Source: Pluralibacter gergoviae ATCC 33028 = NBRC 105706 | GTDB taxonomy: Bacteria > Pseudomonadota > Gammaproteobacteria > Enterobacterales > Enterobacteriaceae | Assembly: GCF_001598855.1 (NCBI RefSeq) | Contig: NZ_BCZS01000003.1 | Span: 269,072-333,071, forward strand | Direction: 5' to 3' | DNA length: 64,000 nucleotides | Shown here: piece by piece, positions 49,650 through 58,513 of the stretch | Numbering within the stretch: position 1 is the stretch's first letter | How the letters are laid out: each line of letters opens with the position of its first letter | Position numbers and translations under genes: made by a program | The notes under the pieces: model-generated | Told to the model about the DNA's origin: nothing | Seen by the model: the letters and a program-made list of their open reading frames with translations, nothing else | Database searches by the model: none

Positions 49650-50447
49650 TTAGCGCCCGAGATAGACGTCGATAACCTGCTCATTGGCCTGCACTTCCCG
49701 CAGGGAGCCCTCCGCCAGCACCTGGCCCTGGTGCAGCACCGTCACCTTATCAGCAATCGTCTCCACAAAGCCCATATCGTGCTCCACCACCATCAGGGAG
49801 TGCTTGCCGGAAAGCGCGCGAAACAGCTCGGCGGTATACTCCGTTTCGGCGTCGGTCATCCCGGCGGCGGGCTCATCGAGCAGCAGCAGGTGCGGCTCCT
49901 GCACCAGCAGCATGCCGATCTCCAGGAACTGCTTCTGACCGTGGGAGAGCAGCCCGGCGCGCCGGCGGCGTTCGCCCTCGAGGCGCAGCAGCTGCAGCAC
50001 CTCGTCGAGGCGGTCCCGCTGCTCGCCGCTGAGCGCCGCCCGCAGGCTGGCCCACACCGACTTTTCGCCCTTCATGGCGATTTCGAGGTTCTCCTCAACG
50101 CTGAGCGCCTCAAACACCGTCGGCTTCTGGAACTTGCGGCCAATGCCCCGGCGGGCGATAGCGATAGGATCGAGGGTCATCAGATCCACCGACTGATCGT
50201 ACAGAGCGCGCCCGCTCTGGGGCCGCGTCTTGCCGGTGATCACGTCCATCAGCGTGGTTTTACCCGCGCCGTTGGGGCCGATAATGCAGCGCAGCTCGCC
50301 GACGCCTATCTGCAAAGAGAGATCGGTCAGCGCCTGAAAACCGTCGAAGTTGACGTTGATGTTCTCCAGCTGCAGCACCGGGTCGGTCTGCTCGCGGAAG
50401 CGGTCCGTCGGCTGCTGGCGGGTAAAGAGCCCTTCTTGCTGATGCAT
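49650..50447 (-). CDS. urtD: Urea ABC transporter ATPase UrtD
   Basis: A 265-residue LivG-type ATPase with Walker A GPNGAGKTT, the insert FQKPTVFEALSVEENLEIA and Walker B LLLLDEPAAGMTDAE. The signature is degenerate (LSHGQKQFLEIG), as is usual for UrtD. It overlaps urtC by one base. Confidence 0.9.
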   Translation of the reverse strand: MHQQEGLFTRQQPTDRFREQTDPVLQLENINVNFDGFQALTDLSLQIGVGELRCIIGPNGAGKTTLMDVITGKTRPQSGRALYDQSVDLMTLDPIAIARRGIGRKFQKPTVFEALSVEENLEIAMKGEKSVWASLRAALSGEQRDRLDEVLQLLRLEGERRRRAGLLSHGQKQFLEIGMLLVQEPHLLLLDEPAAGMTDAETEYTAELFRALSGKHSLMVVEHDMGFVETIADKVTVLHQGQVLAEGSLREVQANEQVIDVYLGR

Positions 50448-51520
50448 TACTTCTCTCCTCTGCGCAGCAGTCCGATGACGCCGCGCGGCAGAAACAGCGT
50501 GACGACGATAAAAATCAGTCCGAGGAACAGCTGCCAGTACTCCGGCATGGCGACGGTGAACAGACTTTTGGCGCCGTTGACCAGTCCGGCGCCGAGCACC
50601 GGCCCGATCAGCGTGCCGCGCCCGCCGAGGGCTACCCAGATCGCCGCCTCAATCGAGTTGGTGGGCGACATTTCGCCGGGGTTGATAATCCCCACCTGCG
50701 GGACGTACAGCGCCCCCGCCAGTCCGCACAGCACCGCCGACAGCGTCCACACCAGCAGCTTAAAGCCGCGCGGATCGTAGCCGCAGAACATCAGCCGGTT
50801 TTCGGCGTCGCGCACCGCCGTCAGGATGCGGCCAAACTTGCTGCGCGCCAGCGCGAAGCCGATAGCCAGCGTCGCCAGCAGCAGCAGCACCGTCGCCACG
50901 AACAGCCCGATGCGGGTGCCGGTGGCGGTGACCGGAAAGCCGAGGATGGTGGTAAAGCCGGTGAAGCCGTTGTTGCCGCCAAAGCCGGTCTCGTTGCGAA
51001 AGAACAGCAGCATCCCGGCGTAGGTCAGCGCCTGGGTCATTATCGAGAAGTAGACGCCTTTGATCTTCGAGCGGAAGGCGAACCAGCCGAAGACCAGCGC
51101 CAGCAGGCCCGGCACCAGCATCACCAGCAGCAGCGCCCAGGCAAAGTGCTGGGTGCCCCACCAGAACCACGGCAGCTCGCTCCACGACAGAAACGACATA
51201 AACGCCGGCAGCCCGTCGCCGGCGGCCTGGCGCATCAGGTACATGCCCATCGCGTAGCCGCCGAGGGCGAAGAACAGACCGTGTCCCAGCGACAGCAGCC
51301 CGGCGTAGCCCCACACCAGATCGAGCGCTACCGCCACAATGGCGTAGCAGAGAATTTTCCCCACCAGGGTCAGCATCCAGGTGGAGATATACAGCGGGCT
51401 GCTGGCGGGCAGCAGCGCCAGAAACGGCATCACCAGCAGCGCGGCGGCCAGCAGGCCGCCGAGCCAGCGCAGCGGGCGCGGGGCCCGCCGGGCGAGCGTC
51501 AGAGTCAGTGGCTGGCTCAT
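50447..51520 (-). CDS. urtC: Urea ABC transporter permease UrtC
   Basis: A 357-residue LivM-type inner-membrane permease with ALDLVWGYAGLLSLGHGLFFALGGYA and the coupling loop AVRDAENRLMFCGYD. It overlaps urtB by one base and urtD by one base, so the operon is translated in tight sequence. Confidence 0.92.
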   Translation of the reverse strand: MSQPLTLTLARRAPRPLRWLGGLLAAALLVMPFLALLPASSPLYISTWMLTLVGKILCYAIVAVALDLVWGYAGLLSLGHGLFFALGGYAMGMYLMRQAAGDGLPAFMSFLSWSELPWFWWGTQHFAWALLLVMLVPGLLALVFGWFAFRSKIKGVYFSIMTQALTYAGMLLFFRNETGFGGNNGFTGFTTILGFPVTATGTRIGLFVATVLLLLATLAIGFALARSKFGRILTAVRDAENRLMFCGYDPRGFKLLVWTLSAVLCGLAGALYVPQVGIINPGEMSPTNSIEAAIWVALGGRGTLIGPVLGAGLVNGAKSLFTVAMPEYWQLFLGLIFIVVTLFLPRGVIGLLRRGEK

Positions 51521-53079
51521 CAGTCGATAACCCTCCCTTTCAGCGCAAACAGTCCCTGAGGCCGCTTCTGGATAAACAGAATGATCAGCACCAGAATAAG
51601 GATTTTCCCGAGGACCGCGCCCATCTGCGGCTCAAGGATCTTATTGAAGAAGCCCAGCCCGAACGCGGCGGCAACGCTGCCCGCCAGCTGGCCGACGCCG
51701 CCCAGCACCACCACCAGGAAGGAGTCGATGATGTATCCCTGACCCAGCTCCGGGCCGACGTTGCCGAGCTGCGACAGCGCCACGCCGCCCAGCCCGGCGA
51801 TGCCGGACCCGAGGCCGAAGGCCATCATATCGATGCGCCCGGTCGGTACGCCGCAGCAGGCGGCCATCGCCCGGTTCTGGGTCACCGCCCGTACATTGAG
51901 GCCGAGGCGGGTCTTGTTGAGGATGAGCCAGGTGAAGAACAGCACCAGCAGCGCAAAGCCGATGGTCACGATGCGGTTCCACGGCAGGATCAGGTTAGGC
52001 AGCGCCTGAATACCGCCGGAGAGCCAGGCCGGGTTCGCCACTTCGACGTTCTGGGCGCCGAACAGCATGCGCACGATCTGGATAAGCATCAGGCTGATGC
52101 CCCAGGTCGCCAGCAGGGTTTCCAGCGGGCGGCCGTAGAGGTGGCGGATCACCGTGCGCTCCAGCAGCATACCGATGCCGCCGGTAACCGCGAAGGCCAC
52201 CGGCAGGGCCAGCAGCGGATAGAAGCTCAGCCACTGGGGCGCGAACTGGGCCAGCGCCTGCTGCACCAGCCAGGTACTGTAGGCGCCGAGCATCAGCATT
52301 TCACCGTGGGCCATGTTAATCACGCCGAGCAGGCCGTAGGTGATCGCCAGCCCCAGCGCCGCCAGCAGCAGCACCGAGCCGAGTGACAGGCCCATAAAGG
52401 CCTGGCCGAGCCAGTCGCCCCACTTCAGCCGCGACTGAATGTGGCTGAGGCTGTCCGCCGCCGCCGCGCGCACCGCGGCATCGGGCTCCAGCTTCGGGTC
52501 GGTAAACGGCGTCAGGCGCGCCTGCAGCTCCGGGTCGGTGCCCTGGCCCAGCGCCTCTACCGCCCGCAGCCGCACGGCGGCGTCGGGGCTGGCCAGATCG
52601 AGATTGGCCAGCGCCAGCGCCAGCTGCGCCTTCACGCCCTCATCGCTTTCGACCTGCAGACGCTTCGCCAGCAGCGGCCGCAGATCGGCGGCCCCGTCGC
52701 GCTGCAGGGTTCTGGCCGCCGCCAGCCTGTCAGTGACACTGTCACTCACCAGCTGATGGGTGGCCAGCGCCCCCGCCACCAGGTTGCGCAGGCGGTTGGT
52801 AAGCCGCACCGGACGCAGATCGCCGGCGGGCGCGGCAGCGTCCCCGAGCGCGGTGGTGTTGCCATTCACCACGCTGAAGGCGTGGTGCCCGTCGTCGGCG
52901 CGCAGGCTCTCCGCCGACAGCGCCCGCAGCAGCGGCAGGCGCTGCGGCTGCGGATCCGCCGCCCACTTGCCGAGCAGTTCGGCCTGCGCCGGCCGGCTGG
53001 CCGCCACAAAGTCATCGGCATCGTTCGCCTGCGCAGCCCACGGCAGGACCAGCGCCAGCAGTATCAGGAGATATTTCAT
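51520..53079 (-). CDS. urtB: Urea ABC transporter permease UrtB
   Basis: A 519-residue LivH-type permease with the long N-terminal periplasmic part typical of UrtB: signal peptide ending AQA-ND, then about 200 residues with Ala/Leu-rich helical repeats, then the membrane domain (YGLLGVINMAHGEMLMLGAYS, TQNRAMAACCGVPTGRID). The frame extends to 53163, inside urtA; I start at the ATG at 53079, where the signal peptide begins. Confidence 0.92.
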   Translation of the reverse strand: MKYLLILLALVLPWAAQANDADDFVAASRPAQAELLGKWAADPQPQRLPLLRALSAESLRADDGHHAFSVVNGNTTALGDAAAPAGDLRPVRLTNRLRNLVAGALATHQLVSDSVTDRLAAARTLQRDGAADLRPLLAKRLQVESDEGVKAQLALALANLDLASPDAAVRLRAVEALGQGTDPELQARLTPFTDPKLEPDAAVRAAAADSLSHIQSRLKWGDWLGQAFMGLSLGSVLLLAALGLAITYGLLGVINMAHGEMLMLGAYSTWLVQQALAQFAPQWLSFYPLLALPVAFAVTGGIGMLLERTVIRHLYGRPLETLLATWGISLMLIQIVRMLFGAQNVEVANPAWLSGGIQALPNLILPWNRIVTIGFALLVLFFTWLILNKTRLGLNVRAVTQNRAMAACCGVPTGRIDMMAFGLGSGIAGLGGVALSQLGNVGPELGQGYIIDSFLVVVLGGVGQLAGSVAAAFGLGFFNKILEPQMGAVLGKILILVLIILFIQKRPQGLFALKGRVID

Positions 53080-53096
53080 CCAGGTTTCCTTGCCAG

Positions 53097-54368
53097 TTAC
53101 TGAGCGGAGGCTTTCACCGGGCTGTCGGACTTCTTGTCGTTGCCGGGAATGTACGGACTCCACGGCTGGGCGCGCACCGTTTTATCGGTCTGCCAGACGA
53201 CGTTAAACTGGCCGTTGCTCTCGATTTCGCCGATCATCACCGGCTTGTGCAGATGGTGGTTGGTGGCGTCCATCGTCAGGGTGTAGCCCGACGGCGCCTT
53301 GAAGGACTGATCGGCCATCGCCGCGCGCACTTTATCGACATCGGTGGTGCCCGCCTTCTCGACCGCCTGGGCCCACATGTGGATGCCGACATAGGTGGCC
53401 TCCATCGGATCGTTGGTCACCACGGTGTCGGCATTCGGCAGCTTGTGGGCCTTCGCGTAGGCGCGGTAGTCGGCGACAAAGGCTTTATTCACCGGGTTAT
53501 CCAGCGACTCGAAGTAGTTCCACGCCGCGAGGTTGCCCACCAGCGGTTTGGTGTCGATGCCGCGCAGCTCCTCTTCGCCCACCGAGAAGGCGACTACAGG
53601 CACGTCGGTGGCCTTCACGCCCTGGTTGGCCAGCTCTTTATAGAACGGCACGTTGGAGTCGCCGTTAATGGTCGAGACCACCGCCGTTTTGCCGCCGGCG
53701 GCGAACTTCTTAATGTTGGCGACGATGGTCTGGTAATCGCTGTAGCCAAACGGCGTGTAGACCTCTTCAATATCCTTATCCTGCACGCCCTTCGAGTGCA
53801 GGAAGGCGCGCAGGATCTTGTTAGTGGTGCGCGGATAGACGTAATCGGTGCCGAGCAGGAAGAAGCGCTTCGCGCCGCCGCCGTCCTCGCTCATCAGATA
53901 CTGTACCGCCGGGATCGCCTGCTGGTTCGGCGCCGCCCCGGTATAGAAGACGTTCGGCGACATCTCTTCCCCTTCATACTGCACCGGATAGAACAGCAGG
54001 CCGTTCAGTTCCTCGAATACCGGCAGCACCGATTTGCGCGACACTGAGGTCCAGCAGCCGAACACCACCGCCACCTTGTCCTGGGTCAGCAGCTGGCGCG
54101 CCTTCTCGGCGAACAGGGGCCAGTTGGAGGCCGGATCCACCACCACCGGTTCGAGCTTTTTGCCCAGCACCCCGCCCTTGGCGTTGATTTCATCAATGGT
54201 CATCAGCGCCACGTCCTTAAGCGGCGTTTCGGAAATCGCCATTGTCCCGGAGAGCGAATGCATGATCCCGACTTTAATGGTGTCGGCGGCATAGACGCTG
54301 GCGCTGAATCCTATGGCGGCAGCAGCGGCAGTTAAGGCAAAGGCATTGAGGAAAGTACGACGGCGCAT
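53097..54368 (-). CDS. urtA: Urea ABC transporter binding protein UrtA
   Basis: A 423-residue periplasmic binding protein of the UrtA/AmiC type. A Tat-like start MRRRTFLNAF precedes the signal peptide, which ends VYA-AD. Family parts are VGIMHSLSGTMAISETPLKDVAL and YPVQYEGEEMSPNVFYTGAAPNQQ. It would capture urea or short amides. It is the first gene of urtABCDE. No urease genes lie in the window, so hydrolysis must be encoded elsewhere if it occurs. Confidence 0.93.
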   Translation of the reverse strand: MRRRTFLNAFALTAAAAAIGFSASVYAADTIKVGIMHSLSGTMAISETPLKDVALMTIDEINAKGGVLGKKLEPVVVDPASNWPLFAEKARQLLTQDKVAVVFGCWTSVSRKSVLPVFEELNGLLFYPVQYEGEEMSPNVFYTGAAPNQQAIPAVQYLMSEDGGGAKRFFLLGTDYVYPRTTNKILRAFLHSKGVQDKDIEEVYTPFGYSDYQTIVANIKKFAAGGKTAVVSTINGDSNVPFYKELANQGVKATDVPVVAFSVGEEELRGIDTKPLVGNLAAWNYFESLDNPVNKAFVADYRAYAKAHKLPNADTVVTNDPMEATYVGIHMWAQAVEKAGTTDVDKVRAAMADQSFKAPSGYTLTMDATNHHLHKPVMIGEIESNGQFNVVWQTDKTVRAQPWSPYIPGNDKKSDSPVKASAQ

Positions 54369-54425
54369 AGATGACTCCTGAGTAAAAACGAAAAGGACGA
54401 TCCCGAATAATCTCGTCAGGAGTCA

Positions 54426-54441
54426 GGCAAAAAGAGTGCCA
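54426..54441 (-). promoter_or_regulatory. Sigma-54 promoter of the urt operon
   Basis: On the minus strand TGGCACTCTTTTTGCC has GG and GC elements ten bases apart, matching the -24/-12 consensus TGGCAC-N5-TTGC. It lies about 60 bases ahead of urtA. It implies nitrogen (NtrC) control, which is expected for a urea importer. Confidence 0.75.
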
Positions 54442-54475
54442 GTTCTGATCTGCACGCGCATTATCAGCGGACCGC

Positions 54476-54562
54476 CGACGCGAAGCCCTTATTGCACCGG
54501 CCCTGGCGCGCCGCGCCGGGAAAAAATGCATTACAACAGTGCAGCCATCGGGCGTTGCACCA
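54476..54562 (-). promoter_or_regulatory. Possible NtrC half-sites upstream of urtA
   Basis: TGCACC half-sites occur on the plus strand near 54493 and near 54556, the second followed by AAAA as in the NtrC consensus. The partner halves are poor. The distance of roughly 50-120 bases from the sigma-54 promoter suits an enhancer. The call is tentative. Confidence 0.35.
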
Positions 54563-54817
54563 AAAGCACTCCCCGCCGCGGAACGGGTAAATATAAAATT
54601 CCGGCGCCATCACAATTTTATTACGCCCCTTTACAGGGCTTTCTTCACCGTCGTCGATAAAACCATAAATATCAATAATATATATAAAACAAGGTTAACA
54701 TCCCGTTCGCACGCCTCACAGATTAAGTTTTTCTTAATTCAGGTTATTCCCGATGCCGTTGTGAGGTTATCGCCGCTGATGAATAGTGTGAAAACCACAA
54801 ACCAGTCAGGTGAAAAA

Positions 54818-55489
54818 ATGAATATTGATGAACTTATTGCGGCGGCAAAAACATTATCCACCCCAGAACTTTCGGATGCGCTGGACTATTTTTCGCTACC
54901 CGGCGTGGTGTACGGAATTAAACCCGTCACCGTCGACAGAGCATTTGTCGGTACGGCGTGGACCGTGCGCTATATTCCGGTCGATAACCATAATCCAGGC
55001 TCCGTCGGGGATTTTATCGACCAGGTCACGCCCCGCGATGCCGTCGTCATTGATAACGCCGGGCGGACCGACTGCACGGTCTGGGGCGGTATTTTAAGCC
55101 AGCTTGCGGCCCACCGGGGTATTGCCGGAACCGTCATTCACGGCGTGTGCAGGGATACCGCCGAGGCCCGGGATGCAAATTATCCGGTCTACGCCCTCGG
55201 CAATTTTATGCGCACCGGGAAAGATCGCGTGCAGGTCGCAGAAACCGCCGGCGTGATTAATCTCGGCGGCACCCGGGTGTGCCACGGCGATATTATCGCC
55301 GCCGACAGCGACGGCGTTGTGGTGCTGGATATCCGGAACGCAGAAAAAGTTATTCTGCGGGCAATGGAAACCAGTCGTCTGGAAAATCTTATTACTGATG
55401 ACGTACTCGCCGGCATGTCGATTAAAGAAGCGCGTCAAAAACATCACTACCACACTCTGCAAAGAAACCCGCTCATCGAGGAAAAATAA
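54818..55489 (+). CDS. RraA/HMG-aldolase-family protein (first of two)
   Basis: A 223-residue protein of the RraA/4-hydroxy-4-methyl-2-oxoglutarate aldolase fold. The metal-and-substrate motif is GGILSQLAAHRGIAG...VCRDTAEA, with Arg-Asp spaced from Gly as in class II pyruvate aldolases. Such enzymes cleave HMG or oxaloacetate-like acids to pyruvate. The start at 54818 has AGGTG in front; the frame back to 54539 is non-coding. Its stop overlaps the next ATG (TAATG). Confidence 0.8.
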   Translation: MNIDELIAAAKTLSTPELSDALDYFSLPGVVYGIKPVTVDRAFVGTAWTVRYIPVDNHNPGSVGDFIDQVTPRDAVVIDNAGRTDCTVWGGILSQLAAHRGIAGTVIHGVCRDTAEARDANYPVYALGNFMRTGKDRVQVAETAGVINLGGTRVCHGDIIAADSDGVVVLDIRNAEKVILRAMETSRLENLITDDVLAGMSIKEARQKHHYHTLQRNPLIEEK

Positions 55490-56139
55490 TGACCACTCAA
55501 CCTTTAAATGATATTACCGCCAGCGCGCTGATTAAATTAGGTGCCGCAACCTTATATGAAGCCCAGGGCGCGACCGGGGCCGTTGACTGCGCGATTAAAC
55601 CGCTTTCGCCGACGATGAAAATGGCCGGCCGGGCCTTCACCCTGCACCTGCGCCCGGGCGATAACCTGATGATTCACTATGCGCTGCTCCACGTCAGCCC
55701 CGGCGATGTGCTGATTATCAACTGCGACGGGTTTACCGAAGCGGGCATCTGGGGCGATGTCTTAACGACCCAGGCCCAGTACGCGGGCCTGGCCGGTCTT
55801 ATCGTCAACGGCGCCGTTCGCGACAGCGAGGCCATTATTCAGGCCGATTTTCCGGTCTTTGCGCGCGCGATTTCTATTCGCGGTACGGAGAAGAAACAGC
55901 CCGGCGTAATGAATCAGCCGGTTAATATTGGTGATTGTACAATTTATCCCGGAGATATTATCGTCGGCGATCGCGATGGTATTGTCGTTATTCCCGCCCG
56001 ACGCCTTGAAGAGGTCATGGAACTGGCATGTGCCAGAGAAGAAAAAGAGGCCAACTATAAAAATAAGATCGCCAAAGGGGCAACCACTGCGGAACTGATG
56101 AATCTCCACGCGGTGTTTGATGCTTTAAACCTTAAATAG
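55489..56139 (+). CDS. RraA/HMG-aldolase-family protein (second of two)
   Basis: A 216-residue relative of the preceding gene, with GDVLTTQAQYAGLAGLIVNGAVRDSEAI as the active-site stretch (R-D-x-E). The two differ strongly outside this part, so they probably act on different substrates or form a mixed complex. It is nine bases ahead of the transporter gene. It could be read as HMG/oxaloacetate aldolase or as an enzyme with an inactive partner. Confidence 0.8.
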   Translation: MTTQPLNDITASALIKLGAATLYEAQGATGAVDCAIKPLSPTMKMAGRAFTLHLRPGDNLMIHYALLHVSPGDVLIINCDGFTEAGIWGDVLTTQAQYAGLAGLIVNGAVRDSEAIIQADFPVFARAISIRGTEKKQPGVMNQPVNIGDCTIYPGDIIVGDRDGIVVIPARRLEEVMELACAREEKEANYKNKIAKGATTAELMNLHAVFDALNLK

Positions 56140-56148
56140 GTTATTATT

Positions 56149-57483
56149 ATGAGCCTGAATATAGAACATGCCACCCTACTGAATAAAAAACCCACCCACT
56201 ACCGCTGGTGGGTGGCCGGCCTCTTCTTTTTAATTTATACCATCGCCGCCGCCGACCGGGCGAATCTCGGCGTCGCGCTGCCGTTTATTCGCCAGCAATA
56301 TCATATGACCAATGCCGAGGCCGGGGCGCTGGTCAGTCTGTTCCTGATTGCTTACGCCCTGATCCAGATCCCCTCGGCGTGGTTAATTACCCGCTACGGC
56401 GTGAGAAAGGTATTTACCACCTCGATGGTTTTTACCTCCATCGCCACGGCATTAACCGGTTTTTCCGGCTCCGTGCTGCAATTAAAACTCTGCCGGGTAT
56501 TATTGGGCATTGCCGAAGGGCCGCTGCCTATTGGCGTCTCGACCACAATTAACAACTGGTTCCCGTCGAAAGAAAAAGGCACTGCGTCGGGAATATTTTT
56601 ATCCTCAATTAAGCTCGGACCGGTCCTGACGCCGATTATTGGCGCGGCAATTATTCTGCACTGGGGATGGCAGGAGGTCTTTATTTTCTTCGCCCTGCCG
56701 GGACTGATTCTGCCTATTATCTGGTATCTGTTTGTTGCCGATAAGCCCGCCGCCTCGCGCTTTGTGAACCGCCGGGAGCTGGACGTTATCAATGAAGCCG
56801 CCGCAACAGCCGCCGCCAGCGGCGGCCAGGCGCGCTACGTAAAAATCCCCTGGCTGGACGCCCTGATCCGGCTCAAACCGGTGAAGACCCTGACCACGAC
56901 CGGCGAGGTGGTGAGATCGTGGAACCTGCTGGGCTGCGGCCTGGGCTACTGCTGCCAGCTCGGCATCTCCAGCCTGCTGCTGGCGTGGATCCCGACCTAT
57001 CTGCTGGCCGAAAAGCATCTGTCGATTGTCGGCATGGGCTTTGTCGCCGCCGCGCCCTGGGTCGGCGCCGTGCTGGGGAATCTGCTCGGCGGCCTGCTGT
57101 CTGACAAGGTGCTGAGCAAGCGCCGCAAGCCGGGTATGCTGATCTCGGCGGTGTCGACCTCGGTGATGATGCTGCTGCTGATCTATGTCCCGGTAACGCC
57201 GCTCACCTGCGCGCTGCTGCTGTTTATGACCGGCCTGCTGCTGAGCATCGGCTTCTCCGCCTATATGGTCTATCCGATGTCGTTTATCGCCAAAGAGAAA
57301 TTTCCGGTCGCCAATGCCATCGTCAATATGTTCGGCCAACTCGGCGGCGCCGCGACGCCGTTTATTGCCGGGATGATCCTCGATAGCTATGGCTGGAATA
57401 CGGTTTTCCTGTTTATGTCCGCGATTTCGCTTATCACCTTCGTTGTGATCCTGACCATTGACGAGCCCTACGGCCAGGCCTGA
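56149..57483 (+). CDS. ACS-type MFS transporter
   Basis: A 444-residue MFS permease of the anion:cation symporter family (relatives carry tartrate, glucarate, hexuronates and phthalate). It begins with AGLFFLIYTIAAADRANLGVALPF and has the D-R-A-N motif of the family in helix 1. It is the third gene of an operon with two aldolase-like genes, so it likely imports a dicarboxylate-like or aromatic-ring-cleavage acid. A GC-rich hairpin at 57490-57515 follows. Confidence 0.85.
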   Translation: MSLNIEHATLLNKKPTHYRWWVAGLFFLIYTIAAADRANLGVALPFIRQQYHMTNAEAGALVSLFLIAYALIQIPSAWLITRYGVRKVFTTSMVFTSIATALTGFSGSVLQLKLCRVLLGIAEGPLPIGVSTTINNWFPSKEKGTASGIFLSSIKLGPVLTPIIGAAIILHWGWQEVFIFFALPGLILPIIWYLFVADKPAASRFVNRRELDVINEAAATAAASGGQARYVKIPWLDALIRLKPVKTLTTTGEVVRSWNLLGCGLGYCCQLGISSLLLAWIPTYLLAEKHLSIVGMGFVAAAPWVGAVLGNLLGGLLSDKVLSKRRKPGMLISAVSTSVMMLLLIYVPVTPLTCALLLFMTGLLLSIGFSAYMVYPMSFIAKEKFPVANAIVNMFGQLGGAATPFIAGMILDSYGWNTVFLFMSAISLITFVVILTIDEPYGQA

Positions 57484-57489
57484 GTCTTC

Positions 57490-57515
57490 CGATGCGGGAC
57501 CCGGTTCCCGCATCG
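57490..57515. terminator. Hairpin between convergent transporter and LysR genes
   Basis: CGATGCGGGA and TCCCGCATCG form a ten-pair stem with a six-base loop. It lacks a proper T-run, so it may stop transcription weakly or in both directions. Confidence 0.5.
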
Positions 57516-57523
57516 CTCGTCTT

Positions 57524-58417
57524 TCAGCCCGCTCTCTGCTTCATCTCATCAATAAAGGCGCGAATGTTGGGGTTTGTATTGCGCGGATTATAGAGCGCGT
57601 AGATATAGCTCAGGCATTTGAAATCCTCGATCGGCAAGAAGACCACGTCCTGGCGATTATTCTCGACGGTCGACGCCCCGACCAGCGTGACGCCAAGCCC
57701 GGCGCCAACCAGCGCCAGCGCGGTGTGGATTTCAACGACGCGGTGAGAAATCGCCGGATGGATCCCGAGCTCATCAAACTTGCCAAAGATACAGCTGGCG
57801 TAGTCGCTCTTCGGATCGCAGGGATAGATGATAAAGGGCGAACTGCAGAAGTCGCGCAGCGTAATAAAGCGCTTGCGGGTCAGATAGTGATTGCGCGGGA
57901 CGGCGGCAATCAGCGGGTCAACCAGAATAAGCTCTTTGCACAGCTCCGGCGTCGGATGCTCATCGCTGTACATCAGCCGCGAAAAGCCGATATCAAAGCT
58001 CTGGTCCTGCAAATAGGGCACCTGATATTCCGACAGCACCTCTTTCAGGGTGAACTGCATATGGCTGTTCATCTCAAGATGGCGCTTGATGGTTTCCGGA
58101 ATAAGATTGAACATCAGCGAGCGGACAAAGCAGATGCTGAGCGAGGCGCTTCTCGCGTTAACATAATTGAGCGCATCGTGCTCAAGTTTCTCAATATCGA
58201 AAATGATCTCCGGCGCCCGCTGATAGATAAATTCGCCGAGCTTGGTGAGCTTCAGCGGCCGCGAACTGCGGTCAAACAGCGTGCCATTAAGTTCCTTTTC
58301 AAAGGCGGCGATCAGCATACTTACCGCCGGCGGCGCAAGGGCCAGATCGTTTGCCGCCGCGCTGATGCTCCCGCACTGGACAACCTTACAAAAATATTTC
58401 AGCTGTTTTATATTCAC
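57524..58417 (-). CDS. LysR-family regulator
   Basis: A 297-residue LysR-type regulator with a helix-turn-helix at CGSISAAANDLALAPPAVSMLIAAFE and a C-terminal effector domain (STVENNRQDVVFLPIEDF). It is convergent with the aldolase-transporter operon and is its likely regulator, though a convergent regulator must act on the promoter from a distance. Confidence 0.82.
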   Translation of the reverse strand: MNIKQLKYFCKVVQCGSISAAANDLALAPPAVSMLIAAFEKELNGTLFDRSSRPLKLTKLGEFIYQRAPEIIFDIEKLEHDALNYVNARSASLSICFVRSLMFNLIPETIKRHLEMNSHMQFTLKEVLSEYQVPYLQDQSFDIGFSRLMYSDEHPTPELCKELILVDPLIAAVPRNHYLTRKRFITLRDFCSSPFIIYPCDPKSDYASCIFGKFDELGIHPAISHRVVEIHTALALVGAGLGVTLVGASTVENNRQDVVFLPIEDFKCLSYIYALYNPRNTNPNIRAFIDEMKQRAG

Positions 58418-58513
58418 GCGTTTTTCGCCAACCGATCGCTTAGCCGCCTGTTTTACGGAAAGCCATAATATCGCGGGCGGTAAAGATGTCGATCTCTTTA
58501 CCGCCCGGCGCGG

